Source: an uncultured Succinatimonas sp. (GTDB lineage Bacteria > Pseudomonadota > Gammaproteobacteria > Enterobacterales > Succinivibrionaceae). Taken from it: DNA of 6,214 nucleotides. The stretch is from NCBI GenBank assembly GCA_937896115.1, contig CALBLB010000292.1, positions 1 to 6,214 on the forward strand. Direction: 5' to 3'. Positions 5,004-6,214 of the stretch are shown one piece after another; positions within the stretch are counted from its first letter, which is position 1; each line of letters starts with the position of its first letter. Made by a program: the position numbers and the translations under genes. The notes under the pieces were generated by a model. It worked only from the letters and a program-made list of their open reading frames with translations. It searched no databases and was not told where the DNA came from.

Positions 5004-5840
5004 ATGCTGCTCACCGAACAAAACGTACAAGAACTGATCCTCAAAGGATCACAGAATAAAGCTGTATTTGTTTATTTCTTTGCCGATGCTCCTGAGTGTC
5101 AGCAGGCAACCGCCGCAGTAAAAGCTGCGGTTGCAGAAAACAATCCTTACGTATCTTTGGCCGAAGCTGACGTTACCTCGGCCGTAGGTCAGGCCGTGGC
5201 CATGCAGCTTGGACTGCGCTCGGTACCGGCACTGATAGTTTTCTCAAAAGGTCAGCCAGTCGATGCCCTCGAAGGTGATGCGGTTACCAACGGAGTTGCA
5301 GATCTGGTTAAAAAATATCAGCCTTCAGAAGCCGAACTTTTGGTACGTGCCGCTTTGGAGGCAGAAGCCTCAGGTGACTTGCAGACTGCCCTTACCAAAG
5401 CAGCCGCTGCTTATCAGGCCGAGCCCAAAAAACTTGAGGTAAAGCTTATTTACGCAAGACTGTGCATCAAGGCAAAACACTGCGAAAAAGCTCACGAACT
5501 GCTTGATAACCCGGGCCGTGAAGAGCAGAACTCGCAAGAGTACAAAGATTTGGTATCAGCTCTTACCCTTGCAGAGCAGGCTGCCGACAGTCCTGAACTG
5601 CGCAAGCTTAAAGAAGATCACGAAGCTTCCCCGCAGGATGATGCTCTGACCTGCCGTTATGCCGCAGCCTTGTCAGAAGCCGGCAAACACAAAGAAGCTT
5701 TGGAAATGTTGTATGAGATCTTAAAGCAGGATCTCAATAAAGCCGAGATCAAAAAAACCTTTATCGATATTCTGAGCACTCTGTCAGGAGATCCTTTGCA
5801 AAAGCTCTATCGCGGCAAACTTTATGCTCTGATGTACTAA
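5004..5840 (+). CDS. cnoX: Thioredoxin-fold co-chaperone CnoX (YbbN)
   Basis: CnoX is a cytosolic holdase that protects proteins during oxidative (chlorine) stress, passes them to DnaK and GroEL, and can form mixed disulfides with clients. The 278 residues (E. coli 284) comprise a thioredoxin domain, about 1-107, with cis-Pro P75 in LRSVPALIVF and the conserved KGQPVD at 82-87. TPR-like helical repeats follow from about 110, including PSEAELL, ADSPELRKL and HKEALEMLYEILKQDL. The C-terminal tail YRGKLYALMY is nearly identical to that of E. coli. The active-site motif is APEC (C32) instead of CxxC, matching the SxxC type. By alignment from memory, the redox-active C63 of E. coli falls at V57 here and is missing. 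AAGGAA at 4991-4996 with a 7-base spacer supports the start. The gene is preceded by a 219-base structured gap and ends at a strong terminator. Confidence 0.93.
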   Translation: MLLTEQNVQELILKGSQNKAVFVYFFADAPECQQATAAVKAAVAENNPYVSLAEADVTSAVGQAVAMQLGLRSVPALIVFSKGQPVDALEGDAVTNGVADLVKKYQPSEAELLVRAALEAEASGDLQTALTKAAAAYQAEPKKLEVKLIYARLCIKAKHCEKAHELLDNPGREEQNSQEYKDLVSALTLAEQAADSPELRKLKEDHEASPQDDALTCRYAAALSEAGKHKEALEMLYEILKQDLNKAEIKKTFIDILSTLSGDPLQKLYRGKLYALMY

Positions 5841-5854
5841 AAATTAACTTTCAT

Positions 5855-5881
5855 AAAACCTCGGGATCCCGAGGTTTTTTT
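5855..5881. terminator. Bidirectional intrinsic terminator between cnoX and the permease gene
   Basis: A perfect palindrome with 12-base arms (5855-5866 and 5867-5878) folds into a GC-rich stem, CCTCGG with CCGAGG around GATC. It is flanked by A4 on the left and T7 on the right, so it can terminate transcripts from both sides. The permease stop codon (5880-5882) overlaps the T-run. Confidence 0.92.
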
Positions 5882-6214
5882 AAGGCTTGGGCAACTGTGC
5901 CACGGTTTCCTGTGTGTCGTCACTCACTCTCGGCCACTGCGAGATCACGGTATCGATAAAGCGTGCCAACGGGATGGAGAACACCACTCCCCAAAATCCC
6001 CACAAAGTTCCGAATACCAAAATGGCACAAAGTATGGAAAATGCATCAAGATTCATAGTCTTTGAAAATAACATGGGGGTTAAGACGTAACTGTCAAGCA
6101 ACTGCAGAATAAGCCATGCAGCCAAAAACCACACGAACACCGAGGTAAAACCGTACTGCATGACGCCAAAGAGCAACACCGGTACTCCTACCAACACCGC
6201 TCCTACATAGGGGA
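5880..6214 (-). CDS. perM: PerM/AI-2E family membrane permease, C-terminal part (cut by window edge)
   Basis: The frame is open to the right edge, so only the last 111 codons are seen. The visible protein begins PYVGAVLVGVPVLLF, a landmark of the AI-2E transporter (PF01594) family. It continues through hydrophobic segments FVWFLAAWLILQLLDSYVL and LVFGTLWGFWGVVFSIPLA, the second being the conserved last membrane helix, and ends in a short hydrophilic tail, VSDDTQETVAQLPKP. The spacing and landmarks (LLDSYVLTPMLFS, MNLDAFSI, FGTLWGFWG) fit E. coli PerM closely. Substrates differ within this family, so transport of autoinducer-2 cannot be inferred. A GTG at 6197 is not a plausible start because the family sequence continues upstream of it. 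The gene is convergent with cnoX and shares its terminator. Confidence 0.88.
   Translation of the reverse strand, partial: PYVGAVLVGVPVLLFGVMQYGFTSVFVWFLAAWLILQLLDSYVLTPMLFSKTMNLDAFSILCAILVFGTLWGFWGVVFSIPLARFIDTVISQWPRVSDDTQETVAQLPKP

Overview
The window looks like chromosome from a gammaproteobacterium. The degenerate-sulfatase LPS regulator YejM/PbgA, the SxxC-type thioredoxin chaperone CnoX (YbbN) and a PerM-type AI-2E permease are together typical of that class. The sequences are clearly diverged from Escherichia coli. An anaerobic gut lineage near Aeromonadales/Succinivibrionaceae would fit, but that placement is inference only. I see no insertion sequence, integrase, CRISPR array, tRNA or rRNA.

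Layout. Minus strand, left: the first 72 codons of queA (tRNA queuosine synthesis) run off the left edge. Upstream of it, with a 111-base gap, is a 531-residue protein that joins an HEXXH zincin-like N-terminal half to a CobT-type VWA domain with an intact MIDAS motif. These two genes probably share a transcript. Plus strand, middle: a possible 78-codon small gene of unknown function (1962-2198), a RibD-C/dihydrofolate-reductase-fold oxidoreductase (2262-2936), yejM (3066-4784) and cnoX (5004-5840). Minus strand, right: the last 111 codons of a PerM-family permease, convergent with cnoX and separated from it by a perfect palindromic bidirectional terminator.

Most of these genes are housekeeping or envelope/stress functions (tRNA modification, LPS homeostasis, chaperoning, membrane transport) and do not form one pathway. 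The two less ordinary genes are the HEXXH-VWA protein, which has no MoxR/CobS-type AAA+ partner next to it in the window, and the orphan RibD-like reductase.

The most striking non-coding signal lies in front of yejM. A consensus AGGAGG sits 42 bases before the ATG, and the intervening bases are almost entirely filled by a 12-bp stem-loop that abuts the AGGAGG and ends 7 bases before the ATG. Folding the hairpin would put the ribosome-binding site at near-ideal spacing. The same stem followed by five T residues also resembles an intrinsic terminator, so it could control yejM at translation, transcription or both. A second structured region, between yejM and cnoX, holds several nested and competing inverted repeats built around TTCAGG/CCTGAA.
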